From the NCBI GenBank assembly GCA_024640845.1, contig JAHEEE010000002.1, positions 1 through 64,000 of the forward strand: a stretch of 64,000 nt of DNA. Reading direction: 5' to 3'. Every line of letters begins with the position of its first letter. Position 1 is the first letter of the stretch. The notes under the pieces are model-generated. The model saw only the letters and a list, made by a program, of their open reading frames with translations, ran no database searches and was not told the DNA's origin. Shown here piece by piece: positions 50,941 to 60,407 of this stretch. The translations under genes were made by a program, and so were the position numbers. This DNA is from Myxococcales bacterium. GTDB lineage: Bacteria; Myxococcota_A; Polyangia; Polyangiales; Houyiibacteriaceae.

Positions 50941-52673
50941 GCGAGCCACGCATCACTCGCGTCGCCGGCGCCATCGCCGAAGCCGAGCCCTTGGGAGATG
51001 CGGCGCTCTACGAGCTCGTCGAGGTGGGCAAGAAAAGACTTCTCGGCGAAGTGATCCGCATCGACGGCGACGTCGCCACGATTCAGGTTTTCGAGGAGAC
51101 GAGCGGCGTCGGCCTCGAGGAACCGGTGCGCCGAACCGGGAGCTCGCTGACAACGCGGCTTGGCCCCGGCCTACTCGGCGCGATTCTCGACGGCATCGGG
51201 CGCCCACTGGAGGGGCTCGCCGACCGCTCGGGCAACTTCATCGCCCCAGGCGCTACCCTTCCGACGCTCGACCCGGAGGCGCGCTGGTCTTTTGTGCCCA
51301 GCATCGAATCCGGCGCGACGCTGTCGAGCGGGGACGTGTTGGGCACCGTCGAGGAGCGCCCAGGGCTCATCCACCGAGTGATGGTGCCGCCCGGCATGGC
51401 CGGCCGAGTCGCCGACATCCAACAGGGGACGTTTACGGTATCCGACACGATTGCAACGCTGGACGACGGATCGCCGCTCCGACTCTCGCACCCGTGGCCG
51501 ATTCGCGAACGAAGGCCCATGGGGCGACGTCTCCCCGGGGACCGGCCCTTCATCACGGGCCAGCGGGTGTTCGATCTGCTCTTTCCCGTCGTCGAAGGGG
51601 GCTCTGTGGCCGTGCCCGGGGGATTCGGCACGGGTAAGACCGTGATCGAACAGTCTCTCGCGAAGTACGCGAAAGCCGACGTGATGGTCTACATCGGCTG
51701 CGGCGAACGCGGGAACGAGATGGCCGAGGTGCTCCACGACTTCGGGCGCCTCACCGATCCGGTGACGGGACGCTCGATCATGGACCGGACGATCCTGATC
51801 GTGAACACCTCCAACATGCCCGTCGCAGCCCGCGACGCATCGGTGTACCTCGGGATGACGATCGCGGAGTACTACCGCGACATGGGCTATCACGTCGCCA
51901 TCCTCGCAGACTCGCTCTCGCGGTGGGCGGAGGCGTTGCGCGAGATCGCTGCACGCCTTCAGGAGATGCCAGGAGAGGAAGGCTATCCGACCTACCTCGC
52001 GAACCGAATGAGCCGGCTCTACGAGCGCGCAGGGCGGGTCGAGAGCGAGGGGAGCGCTCCTCGCACGGGGGCCGTGACGTTCATCACGGCGGTGTCTCCA
52101 CCAGGCGGCGACTTCGCGGAACCCGTCACGCAAGCCTCGCTTCGCGTCGTCGGGGCATTGTGGGCGCTCGACGCGCGGCTGGCGCACCAACGGCAATTCC
52201 CAGCGGTCGATTGGGATAGCAGCTACAGCTTGTACGTGGACGGCTCTGCGGATTGGTTTGCGAGCGAGGGCGGCGCCGACTGGGCGAAACTGCGAACCGA
52301 AACCATTCGCCTGCTTCAGAGGGACCGTGAGCTTCGGGAGATCGCCGGTTTGGTCGGTGTCGACGCGCTCGAAGACGACGACCGCCTCGTGCTGGAGGGC
52401 GCCCGCATCGCGCGTGAGTTCTTGATCGGGCAAAACGCTTTTCACCCGCACGACGCGTTCTCGACGGTCGCCAAGACTTATCACCTGGCAAGGCTGCTGT
52501 GGGCCTTCATGCAGACGGGCAGCGAGGCGCTGTCGAGCGGCGTCGGCTTCGAGAAGCTCGACCTGGCCGCGGTTCGCGTCGCATTTGGGGCAGTGAAGAC
52601 CGCACCACCCGACGCGCTGGACGAGCGAATCGCCGAAACGGAACAGACGATCGCTGACATGGGGGCCACATGA
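50937..52673 (+). CDS. atpA: V/A-type ATPase catalytic subunit A
   Basis: A 578-aa catalytic subunit. The P-loop GGFGTGKT is at 228-235, and the non-homologous insert typical of A subunits lies before it (about residues 110-190). Further marks are IGCGERGNEMAEVL (catalytic Glu), the ALREIAARLQEMPGEEGYPTY block and the late TYHLARLLW helix. Together with subunit B it makes the A3B3 head that couples ATP turnover to rotation. It starts at the ATG overlapping the stop of subunit F and ends overlapping the ATG of subunit B. Confidence 0.97.
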   Translation: MSEPRITRVAGAIAEAEPLGDAALYELVEVGKKRLLGEVIRIDGDVATIQVFEETSGVGLEEPVRRTGSSLTTRLGPGLLGAILDGIGRPLEGLADRSGNFIAPGATLPTLDPEARWSFVPSIESGATLSSGDVLGTVEERPGLIHRVMVPPGMAGRVADIQQGTFTVSDTIATLDDGSPLRLSHPWPIRERRPMGRRLPGDRPFITGQRVFDLLFPVVEGGSVAVPGGFGTGKTVIEQSLAKYAKADVMVYIGCGERGNEMAEVLHDFGRLTDPVTGRSIMDRTILIVNTSNMPVAARDASVYLGMTIAEYYRDMGYHVAILADSLSRWAEALREIAARLQEMPGEEGYPTYLANRMSRLYERAGRVESEGSAPRTGAVTFITAVSPPGGDFAEPVTQASLRVVGALWALDARLAHQRQFPAVDWDSSYSLYVDGSADWFASEGGADWAKLRTETIRLLQRDRELREIAGLVGVDALEDDDRLVLEGARIAREFLIGQNAFHPHDAFSTVAKTYHLARLLWAFMQTGSEALSSGVGFEKLDLAAVRVAFGAVKTAPPDALDERIAETEQTIADMGAT

Positions 52674-54076
52674 AACGCCTCGATGCACCGGTCGCACGTA
52701 CATACGCGGGCGCCGCGTCGGCCGCGGGGCCCCTGCTCTACGTGCGCTCGACGCGGCGTGCGAAGCTCGGCGAATGGGTACGCATCGAGTGCGCGGGCCA
52801 AGAGGAGCGCCGTGGCCAGCTGATCGACGTCGGGAACGAGATCACCGTGATTCAGGTCTTCGAGGACACCCTCGGGCTCCGCCCGACGGACGCGACGATC
52901 ACACTCACTGGGGAAACGGCCACGACGGTGGTCGGCAAAGACCTCCTCGGCCGGGCTCTGAGCGGGACGGGTGCCCCGCTCGACGGTCTTCCGCCCTCGA
53001 TCGGTGAAGCGCGACTCCCGATCTGGGGCGCGCCGATCAACCCCGTGCGCCGACAGCATCCGTCGGACTTCATCGAGACGGGGGTCACCGCCATCGACGG
53101 TATGAACACGCTCGTCCGCGGCCAGAAGCTCCCCATCTTCTCCGGCCCTGGCCTTCCAGGCGTCGAGCTCGCCGCCGACATCGTCGAGAACGCGCGACCG
53201 GCTCGCGGGGAGCCCTTTGCAGTCGTGTTTGCCGCCATCGGCATCACGGAACGAGAAACGCAGAGCTTCGTCTCTCGGTTCCGTGAGAGTGAAGTGATGG
53301 AACGCACTGTCTTGTTCTTGAACCAAGCGAGCGATCCGACCATCGAGCGCCTGCTCACGCCGCGCGTCGCACTGACGACGGCCGAGCACTTGGCGTTCCA
53401 TCACGGCATCCACGTGCTGGTCGTGATGGCCGACATTACCCACTACGCCGAGGCGCTGCGCGAGGTGGCCGCGGCGCGCGAGGAAATCCCTGGGCGGCGC
53501 GGTTACCCCGGATACATGTACACCGATCTCGCAACGCTGTTCGAACGCGCCGGCGTCTTGAAGGACTCTCCGGGTTCGGTCACACAGGTGCCCGTCGTCA
53601 CGATCCCGGACGACGACATCACACACCCAATCCCGGACCTCACCGGCTACATCACCGAAGGGCAGATCGTTCTCAGCCGCGAGCTGCATCAGCGAGGCGT
53701 CTATCCTCCGATTGACGTGCTCCCGTCGCTTTCGCGCCTCATGAACGCTGGGATAGGCAAAGACCACACCGTCGCCGAGCACCGGGAGTGGGCCGACCAG
53801 TTGTACGCCGTATACGCGCGGGGACGCGAGGCAAAGCTGATGGCCGCGATTGTCGGAAGCGAGGGGCTCGCGCCGGGAGACCAGCGTGCCCTGGAATTCG
53901 TGGAGGCGTTCGAGAAGGAGCTCATTCATCAAGGCGGTGCGCGACGCTCGCTACACGACACGATCCGGACGGGCTGGTCGCTGCTCGACACGTTGCCGCG
54001 TGACGAGCTGACCCGGATCTCGGACGACACCTGGGCGGCTCGCGCTGCGGCGCCGAAGAAGCAGGGCTCCTCATGA
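52670..54076 (+). CDS. atpB: V/A-type ATPase subunit B
   Basis: A 468-aa non-catalytic head subunit. In place of a P-loop it has the degenerate SGPGLPGVELA segment, as expected for B subunits. Conserved parts include FIETGVTAIDGMNTLVRGQK, RGYPGYMYTDLATLFERAG, and PIPDLTGYITEGQIVLSR; the last contains the Arg finger region near PSLSRLMNAGIG. Length is typical. It overlaps subunit A and subunit D by 4 bases each. Confidence 0.97.
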   Translation: MKRLDAPVARTYAGAASAAGPLLYVRSTRRAKLGEWVRIECAGQEERRGQLIDVGNEITVIQVFEDTLGLRPTDATITLTGETATTVVGKDLLGRALSGTGAPLDGLPPSIGEARLPIWGAPINPVRRQHPSDFIETGVTAIDGMNTLVRGQKLPIFSGPGLPGVELAADIVENARPARGEPFAVVFAAIGITERETQSFVSRFRESEVMERTVLFLNQASDPTIERLLTPRVALTTAEHLAFHHGIHVLVVMADITHYAEALREVAAAREEIPGRRGYPGYMYTDLATLFERAGVLKDSPGSVTQVPVVTIPDDDITHPIPDLTGYITEGQIVLSRELHQRGVYPPIDVLPSLSRLMNAGIGKDHTVAEHREWADQLYAVYARGREAKLMAAIVGSEGLAPGDQRALEFVEAFEKELIHQGGARRSLHDTIRTGWSLLDTLPRDELTRISDDTWAARAAAPKKQGSS

Positions 54077-54708
54077 GCGCCCGATCGGTACCACCCACCC
54101 GTTCGGGGCTCGTTCGCGCAGGAGCGCAACTCGGTCGCGTGCGCAAGGGCCGCGAGCTACTCAACCGAAAGCGGGAAGCGCTGATAACAGAGCTCTTTCG
54201 AAGCGCGCGCCCTGCGCTCGACGCACGGCAACAAGTGGAGGAGCGCGCTCGCCTCGCGTACCATGCATTGCTCGAAGCGCTCGCAGTGCACGGTGAGCAA
54301 GCGCTCCGTACCTACGCTTGGCCGGACCGTAAGATCGAGATCGAGCTCCAACACAGGCAGGTTTGGGGCGTTGCGGTTCCTTCGATCGTCTCGCACACGC
54401 CCATTCAACGTACACTCACCGCGCGCGAAACCGCGGCCTCTTCGGTGGGCCCTGCTGCCGCCCAGGCCGCGACGGAGTTCGAGCGATTAATCGAGATCGT
54501 TCTCGAGGCGCTGCCGAAGGAGCAACTCGTTCGACGACTCGGCGTCGCGCTGAGCAAGGCGACGCGCCAGGTCAATACCCTGCAGCTCCGCGTCGAGCCA
54601 GCACTGACCGCAGAGCTCGGCTCGCTCAAGCGAATGCTGGAAGAGCGTGAGCGCGACGAGCGCTCGCGCCTTCGTCACGTGCTGCGTCGACGCGAGCGCC
54701 ACAAGTAG
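54073..54708 (+). CDS. atpD: V/A-type ATPase subunit D
   Basis: A 211-aa central axle subunit. It has the long antiparallel coiled coil expected of D: an N-terminal helix starting near PPTRSGLVRAGAQLG, with KGRELLNRKREALITELF, and a C-terminal helix with RQVNTLQLRVEPALTAELG. It connects the head to the rotor ring. It is the last gene of the operon; its 3' end overlaps the convergent PHP-domain gene by 34 bases. The basic Arg-rich tail (RLRHVLRRRERHK) is unusually strong. Confidence 0.93.
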   Translation: MSARSVPPTRSGLVRAGAQLGRVRKGRELLNRKREALITELFRSARPALDARQQVEERARLAYHALLEALAVHGEQALRTYAWPDRKIEIELQHRQVWGVAVPSIVSHTPIQRTLTARETAASSVGPAAAQAATEFERLIEIVLEALPKEQLVRRLGVALSKATRQVNTLQLRVEPALTAELGSLKRMLEERERDERSRLRHVLRRRERHK

Positions 54709-56264
54709 CCAAGCGCGGCGGCAAGGAATAGTAGCATCGCGGTGTCGTAGTCGGACGGCGTGACGACGCGACAGTTGCATCCGCTCGAGCTCGATGGATC
54801 GGTGCCTCCGTCGGGGGAGCCGCCGTCCGGCGTGCCGCCGTCCGGCGAGTCTTCGGCAGCCCGCAGCCAGACGTAGCTGCCGATGGTCAAGGGCCTAGCC
54901 TCGATCGCCTGGTTTCCCGGGGCGACCTGATGGCGATAGCGGTCCTCGCCTTGCGCAGGTGCGACGACCTCCTGCTCGTGCGTAAATGGGTCGCTGCTGA
55001 TCTCGACGTTCTGCAGCACCGAGCCATTCTTGATGACAAGCAGGGTTCTTCCCTCGCCACCGGTCACTGTTGCCGACAAGGTCGCAGTACCGGCAAAGAC
55101 CGTGTCCCCAATGCGTTGTCCCGACAACTCCGTTTCGAGCATGGGGTCGTCGACTCCGTTCACCTTGACGACGGTACGCCCCGACCTGACGCCCTCAAGA
55201 ATCGCGTCGACGCTGAGGTTCTCTGCGTAAACCATGATCGTGGGCGAACCAATGGGAGACCCAGTCACCATGTTTCCTTGTCCCGCGCTATGATCGTCGC
55301 TCCCACCGACGGCGACGGCGTGAGAACCGAGCTCGCACGCTTCCTCCCAGAACTTGATGCCGTTCCAGATGCCACTCCAGACCTCGACGCCATCCAAGAC
55401 TGCAGGGTCTACTTCGTACGCCCACTTGCAGCCGAGACAAAACACAGAGCTATCCTCGTCGGGATGGGTCGGGTAGAAGAGCGCCCCCTGCTCCTGGTAG
55501 GCATCGATTGCGCCCTGCACCGTGATGCCTCGAACGCCGGTCTTGTGGTCCACCCATTGGGTTGCTCCCAACGCGTTGGCGTGGCCGGAGTAAGTCGTCC
55601 ACTCAACGCCCGGAAGAATTAGAATATCCGGGTAGCTCGGTTGAATGCTCGAGTAGTATCTAAACCCGCTATTGGTATTGTGCTCCGAGAACAGAACGAA
55701 ATCGAGCCCTACGGATCTCGCGTAGTCCAGGGACTCCGCCATCGACGCGTTAGCATCACCGCTCTGGCGCGAATGCACATGGAGATCACCCGCATACCAA
55801 CGAGCCTCTTCGTCCAGGATACCGGGGTCCTGATACGGGCCGTTGGGCTGGGGAAGGAGCGTCGCCTGCGTTCGAAGGAAAATCTCGATCCGGTAGAGTG
55901 CGGGGAGCTCGTCGATCCGAGCCTTGCCGACGACCACCTCCCAGGTGCCTGCAGGCATCGGCCCGGGGACGTAGCTCCTCGTAGCAGCCTCCACCCCGAC
56001 GATCGCCGGCTCGCTGTTGCCTCCGCCCCACCCCCTGAAACCGTTTGGATCGTCCAAGCCCCAGTCGAGGACATTGCCCGGCGTCAGGTTGTCATGGCGG
56101 ATCTCGACCTCGACGATGCCCTCCGGGACCTCGAACGAAACGAAGAAGTGTGTTTCCGGACCCGTGGGAACCTCGCCCGTAAAAACGACGTCGAGGTCTT
56201 GCCCTTGTGCCGAGCTGCCAAACAGCACGGAGAGAATCACGGTCCAATGAAAACGACGCGGCAT
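54675..56264 (-). CDS. PHP-domain (CehA/McbA-like) metallohydrolase with MYXO-CTERM tail
   Basis: A 529-aa exported protein. The signal peptide ends near SSAQG. An N-terminal beta-rich domain (about 23-140) precedes a CehA/McbA-like PHP domain: GDLHVHSRQSGD, FSEHNTN, GVEWTTYSGHANALG and GGSDDHS supply the metal ligands. A DGG(T/S)P repeat linker leads to the C-terminal tail SGCNCRVV, a hydrophobic segment and RSRRRS, a clear MYXO-CTERM pattern. It is probably anchored or sorted at the cell surface. The substrate (phosphoester or other) is unknown. ATG at 56264 is used; Met codons at 56300 and 56285 are alternatives. Confidence 0.88.
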   Translation of the reverse strand: MPRRFHWTVILSVLFGSSAQGQDLDVVFTGEVPTGPETHFFVSFEVPEGIVEVEIRHDNLTPGNVLDWGLDDPNGFRGWGGGNSEPAIVGVEAATRSYVPGPMPAGTWEVVVGKARIDELPALYRIEIFLRTQATLLPQPNGPYQDPGILDEEARWYAGDLHVHSRQSGDANASMAESLDYARSVGLDFVLFSEHNTNSGFRYYSSIQPSYPDILILPGVEWTTYSGHANALGATQWVDHKTGVRGITVQGAIDAYQEQGALFYPTHPDEDSSVFCLGCKWAYEVDPAVLDGVEVWSGIWNGIKFWEEACELGSHAVAVGGSDDHSAGQGNMVTGSPIGSPTIMVYAENLSVDAILEGVRSGRTVVKVNGVDDPMLETELSGQRIGDTVFAGTATLSATVTGGEGRTLLVIKNGSVLQNVEISSDPFTHEQEVVAPAQGEDRYRHQVAPGNQAIEARPLTIGSYVWLRAAEDSPDGGTPDGGSPDGGTDPSSSSGCNCRVVTPSDYDTAMLLFLAAALGYLWRSRRRST

Positions 56265-56344
56265 GCGCAGGATTGGAACCCACATCGGTCTCGGCTTCAA
56301 GCCCCAAAGTTACGCCGATCCGGGGAAGTCGATGCTAGGCTGTC

Positions 56345-57127
56345 ATGATGACTTCGGTCATCGATTTGCGAATAGAATCCTTCACCCGAGATGGTGTCGA
56401 GATTCTCCGCGACATTCACTGGCACGTCGCCCACGGAGAGCATTGGGTGGTGCTTGGGCCAAATGGCGCCGGCAAAAGCTCGTTGCTCTCGATCGTGGCG
56501 GGATACGAGTGGCCGAGTCGCGGCCAGGTATCGGTACTGGGGGAGACGTACGGCCAATGCGACATGCGGGCGCTCAAGGAACGGATCGGCTGGGTCAGCT
56601 CATCGCTCTTCACCTGGTTGCCCGCGCGTCAGAGCGCTCGCCAGGTGGTCGCGACCGGTATCCACGCCACAATCGGCAACTGGCACGAGCTCAGCACCCA
56701 AGATCTGATTCGAGCGGATGATGCACTTCGCCGCATCGGCGCGTACTCGTTCCGCAACAAGCCCTACGGCGTGTTGTCACAAGGAGAAAAGCAGCGCGCG
56801 ATGATCGCCCGCGCTCTGGTGACGAACCCCGACCTCTTGATCCTCGACGAACCCTGCGCCGGGCTCGACCCGGGGACGCGCGAACGCCTCATTAAAGACG
56901 TCGATAGGCTCTGCGCCAAGCCCGACGGCCCGACGCTGATTCTGGTGAGCCACCACGTGGAAGAGATCCCCGCACATGGAACGCACGCACTACTCCTCAA
57001 GGAAGGCCACCCCCTAGACGCGGGACCACTTAATGAAGTGCTTAGCGATGCACTCCTGAGCGATCTCTATGAATTCCCCTGCGAGATTGGCACGGCAAAC
57101 GGTCGATACTGGCTACGGGGGCGATAA
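56345..57127 (+). CDS. ABC transporter ATP-binding protein (ModF/YlmA-like)
   Basis: A 260-aa ABC ATPase domain. Walker A is GPNGAGKSS (38-46), the signature is LSQGEKQRAMIARAL, Walker B is LLILDEPCAGLD, and the switch His lies in VSHHVEEI. No permease or binding protein gene is adjacent, so it resembles the stand-alone YlmA/ModF-like ATPases. It is divergent from the PHP metallohydrolase gene, across 80 bases. A second Met follows the first, and either may be used. Confidence 0.88.
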   Translation: MMTSVIDLRIESFTRDGVEILRDIHWHVAHGEHWVVLGPNGAGKSSLLSIVAGYEWPSRGQVSVLGETYGQCDMRALKERIGWVSSSLFTWLPARQSARQVVATGIHATIGNWHELSTQDLIRADDALRRIGAYSFRNKPYGVLSQGEKQRAMIARALVTNPDLLILDEPCAGLDPGTRERLIKDVDRLCAKPDGPTLILVSHHVEEIPAHGTHALLLKEGHPLDAGPLNEVLSDALLSDLYEFPCEIGTANGRYWLRGR

Positions 57128-57271
57128 CGCGATTGGCGTCGGGAGGTTGCTGCGTGCGGCCGGTGGGAAGGGCTGAGGACCTGCTTTGGTTTGGTTGACG
57201 TCGACCCGCTCCCTAGCACGTGCGTCGCGACCGAATCTCCGGGCCGTCAACCGGCGCGAGTTTGCACTGCG

Positions 57272-57685
57272 CTACTTCAGCAGCCCCTTGCCCGGTACGA
57301 AGTTGACCTCCAACCGAATCCCGTCGGGGTCCTCGAACAGGATCGAGTAGTACCCCGGAGCCCACATGGCTTCCTCGGGGCCATGCACGATCTGCGCGCC
57401 GAGCTCCTTGACGAACTCGAAGGCCTCGTCGACATCTTCGCGTGTACGAGCGCGGAAACAGATGTGATGCAGTCCGACTCGGTTCTGGTCGAAGCGCTCG
57501 CCTCGATTCTCTTCGGAGGTCTCTCGGATCGCAAACCCCGTGCGGCCCCCCACGCAGTAGTACGTGCCCGGGATGTCCATCACGTTCTTCAGGCCGAGGA
57601 ACGGAAGCAGCTTGCTGTAAAACGCACGCGCTCGATCGAAATCGCCGACGGTGACGAACGTATGTGCAATGCCGTTGATCTCCAT
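57272..57685 (-). CDS. VOC-superfamily (glyoxalase-like) protein
   Basis: A 137-aa vicinal-oxygen-chelate protein. Two beta-alpha-beta-beta-beta modules are visible: IAHTFVTVGDFDRARAFYSK opens the first, and VGLHHICFRARTREDVDEAF opens the second. Metal-ligand candidates are H8, a Glu at the end of the first module, His in GLHHIC and E127 in GIRLEVNF. It could be a glyoxalase, epimerase or dioxygenase. It lies 10 bases after the downstream end of an acyl-CoA dehydrogenase gene, so it is likely part of that operon. Confidence 0.85.
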   Translation of the reverse strand: MEINGIAHTFVTVGDFDRARAFYSKLLPFLGLKNVMDIPGTYYCVGGRTGFAIRETSEENRGERFDQNRVGLHHICFRARTREDVDEAFEFVKELGAQIVHGPEEAMWAPGYYSILFEDPDGIRLEVNFVPGKGLLK

Positions 57686-57695
57686 GCGTACCTCC

Positions 57696-58904
57696 TCAAC
57701 GAAGCTCGGACGACCGTTTGCCGAGCAGGCGTCGAGCGATGATCAACAACTGAATCTGCTGGGTGCCCTCGAAGATATCCAGGATCTTTGAGTCGCGCGC
57801 CCACTTCTCGAGCAGCTCGTCCTCCGAGTAGCCGAGACCGCCGCAAAGCTCGACGCAACGAAGCGTGACACGGTTGGCGACGCGCGCGGCCTTGGCCTTC
57901 GACATCGAGGCTTCCATCGAGTTCGGGATGCCGTTGTCGGCCATCCACGCTGCTTTGAGCATCAACAGCCGCCCCGCTTCCCAATCCGCCTCCATGCGAA
58001 TCAGCTCGGCCTCCGCGGCGCTCTTGCGGAAGAGCGAGCCGCGGTAGCGAACCTCGATGCCTTCTTTGGCGAGTAGCTTGCGCGTGTGCTCGAGGGCAGC
58101 CCGCGCGACGCCGACCGCCATGCCCGCCACGATCGGACGGGTGTTGTCGAAGGTTTGCATGACGCCGCCGAACCCCTTCTTCGTGTCGATCTCGGCGTTG
58201 CCGAGGAGATTGGCCTTGGGAATCCGGCAATCCGTCAATGTGATGCTCGCGGTATCGGAAGCCCGAATGCCCATCTTCTTATCGAGGCGCACGACCTCCA
58301 TCCCCGGCGTTCCATGGGGAACGATGAATGATTTGATCGCAGCTCTTCCGAGATTGCGATCGAGGGTGGCCCAGACGACGACCGAGTCCGCTCGGCTTCC
58401 CGCGGTGACGTAGATCTTCTCTCCGTTGAGCACCCATTCGTCGCCGTCGAGGCGCGCGGTGGTACGAATGTTGGCCGAATCGGAGCCGGCGCCGGGCTCC
58501 GTGATCGCCATGGCCGCCCAGACTCCGTCGAAGCGCTCCTTCTGTTCGCTATCGGCAACCGCGGTGATCGCGGCGTTGCCGAGACCCTGCCGCGGGATTG
58601 AAAGCGCGAGTCCGATATCGCCCCAGCAGAGCTCGGTGAGGCCGAGGCACGTCGACATGTTCGCGCCGTTGCGAACGCCTTCCTTACGCTGCTCGTCGCG
58701 TTGGAGCGCGTCGATGCCCGCCCTGCGCTGACCCGAACCAGCCTTGAGGCCGTCCATCAGCGCGGCAAGCATATCAAGCTCCTTTGGGTACTCGTGCTCG
58801 GCGCGATCGTACTTGCGCGAGATGGGCCGGAACAAGTGTTTGGCGACTTGGTGCGCCTGATTCACGAAGGGCTTCAGACTCTTGGGAACTTCGAGATAGA
58901 TCAT
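57696..58904 (-). CDS. Acyl-CoA dehydrogenase
   Basis: A 402-aa FAD enzyme with the classical acyl-CoA dehydrogenase order: an N-terminal helical domain, the flavin block WAAMAITEPGAGSDSANI, the LNGEKIYVTAG segment, and the C-terminal CVELCGGLGYSEDELLEK followed by IFEGTQQIQLL, where the Glu matches the catalytic base. It oxidises an acyl-CoA to the 2-enoyl form, passing electrons to ETF. It follows a second acyl-CoA dehydrogenase gene by 9 bases, and a VOC gene follows it, which suggests a catabolic operon. Confidence 0.93.
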   Translation of the reverse strand: MIYLEVPKSLKPFVNQAHQVAKHLFRPISRKYDRAEHEYPKELDMLAALMDGLKAGSGQRRAGIDALQRDEQRKEGVRNGANMSTCLGLTELCWGDIGLALSIPRQGLGNAAITAVADSEQKERFDGVWAAMAITEPGAGSDSANIRTTARLDGDEWVLNGEKIYVTAGSRADSVVVWATLDRNLGRAAIKSFIVPHGTPGMEVVRLDKKMGIRASDTASITLTDCRIPKANLLGNAEIDTKKGFGGVMQTFDNTRPIVAGMAVGVARAALEHTRKLLAKEGIEVRYRGSLFRKSAAEAELIRMEADWEAGRLLMLKAAWMADNGIPNSMEASMSKAKAARVANRVTLRCVELCGGLGYSEDELLEKWARDSKILDIFEGTQQIQLLIIARRLLGKRSSELR

Positions 58905-58913
58905 GTGCGCCTC

Positions 58914-60239
58914 CTACACGAGCAGATTGCCGTCCATCACGCCGACGGCTCGCAAGTGGCGGTACCAAAGCTCGATGGGGTGGTCCGTGATGAATCCTGC
59001 CCCGCCGAGCAGCTGCACCCCATTCGTTCCGATCTCCATCGCCTTTTCCGCGCAGAGTGTCCGCGCCAGGTACGCCTCGCGCTCGGACTTCAGCCCGGCA
59101 TCGATCCGTCCGGCCGCCCGATACACCAGCATCCGCATCGATTCGACCTCGATTCCGATGTCCGCGATCATGAACGCGACCGCCTGGCGGTGCGAGATCG
59201 GCTCCCCAAAGGCAATGCGGTCGTTGCAGTACGGAACGACGTAGTCGAGAACCGCTTGCGATGCGCCAACCGCCATGGCGCCCCAGGCGATGCGCGCACG
59301 ATTGACTGCCTCACGATACGCGGTCTTGCCGTGGCTCTTCAGGGAAGGTTCGCCACCGAGCAGTGCTTCATGCGACACGCGAACGCCCTCGAGCTTCAAT
59401 CGGCCGAGCGCGGCTGATTTCAACCCCATGGTCGCCTCTGCGGTCACGGAGAGCCCCGCGGCATCGCGGTCGACGATGAACAGACGTGGACCGGTCTTTG
59501 GGATCTCCGCCGCAACGAGAAACCACTTCGCGCTATTGGCCAACGCGACCATCGACTTCTCGCCGTTCAGCAAGTAGCCCGCGGAGCTCTTCTTCGCACT
59601 GGTACGCAGTGCGCCAGGATCAAAGAGTGGATGTGGCTCGACCACTGCGACGCTGGCTCCTGTCCCCGCGCCCTCGACGAGCGGAGGAAGGAAGTGCGCC
59701 TGCTGCTTGTCATCGCCCCATGCGACGAGTGCGTTGACGAACGACAGCGGTGCGAGCGCCGCGTACGCGAGCCCCATGTCGCCCCGAGCGAGGTCCTCCG
59801 CGATCAGCATTTGCGAGACCGCGGAGACCTGCTCGGCATCGCCGCCCAAGCCTTCAGGCACCGACATCGAGATCGCGCCGAGCTCGCCGAACGTCTCCAG
59901 GAAATCATCCGGAGGCTCCGCCCGATCGTCGGCTTCGCGTGCCGCCGGTTGCATGACTTCGTCGGCAAAACGCCGAAGCGTGTCACGCATGAGTTGCTGC
60001 TCTTCGCTCAGACTCAGGTCGAACTTGCGCGAGGGTCGCCGAGGTTCGTCTGAGCGCTTCGGGGAAAGCCGCTTGGCGGCTTTCGCCGCGGTCTCCGCCA
60101 TCCGCTTCGCGCCCTCGTAGACCAGCCGCTGCGTGCGTTCCTCCAACCCGAATCGCTCGACGAGTTGGGAGTCCGCGATCCGGTTGAGCGCGCGAAGGCC
60201 GCTGCCCATCACCTCGTTGATGATTTTTTCATTGTCCAC
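58914..60239 (-). CDS. Acyl-CoA dehydrogenase-like protein, divergent catalytic segment
   Basis: A 441-aa acyl-CoA dehydrogenase paralogue with an N-terminal extension rich in Lys/Arg (about residues 1-75). It has the domain blocks FDLSLSEEQQLMRDTLRRFADE, SVPEGLGGDAEQVSAV and LLNGEKSMVALANSAKW. The C-terminal block is LLGGAGFITDHPIELWYRHLRAVGVMDG, which ends the protein shortly after. The EGT segment that carries the catalytic Glu in the downstream paralogue is replaced by MDGN, so it may act as an electron-transfer or structural partner. It is the first gene of the acyl-CoA dehydrogenase/VOC unit. Confidence 0.88.
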   Translation of the reverse strand: MDNEKIINEVMGSGLRALNRIADSQLVERFGLEERTQRLVYEGAKRMAETAAKAAKRLSPKRSDEPRRPSRKFDLSLSEEQQLMRDTLRRFADEVMQPAAREADDRAEPPDDFLETFGELGAISMSVPEGLGGDAEQVSAVSQMLIAEDLARGDMGLAYAALAPLSFVNALVAWGDDKQQAHFLPPLVEGAGTGASVAVVEPHPLFDPGALRTSAKKSSAGYLLNGEKSMVALANSAKWFLVAAEIPKTGPRLFIVDRDAAGLSVTAEATMGLKSAALGRLKLEGVRVSHEALLGGEPSLKSHGKTAYREAVNRARIAWGAMAVGASQAVLDYVVPYCNDRIAFGEPISHRQAVAFMIADIGIEVESMRMLVYRAAGRIDAGLKSEREAYLARTLCAEKAMEIGTNGVQLLGGAGFITDHPIELWYRHLRAVGVMDGNLLV

Positions 60240-60407
60240 GTCAGAATGCTGCGCCGCTCCGAAAAGCAGGTCAACACGGCCGCCCGAGACCTGCAGTGTA
60301 GTCCTGCAACACGGAGCTCTTAGACGTCCCAGTTTAGTATGTAGGGTGCGCCGAATGCCGAGCGATCTCGGGAGCGACTCTGCTATACCGGCGCTTTCCG
60401 CGAGAAC

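Noticed and set aside
57128-57271. Near-palindrome around 57193-57206 as a possible operator
   Set aside because: It lies between convergent genes, where no promoter is expected, and is imperfect; chance is the simpler explanation.
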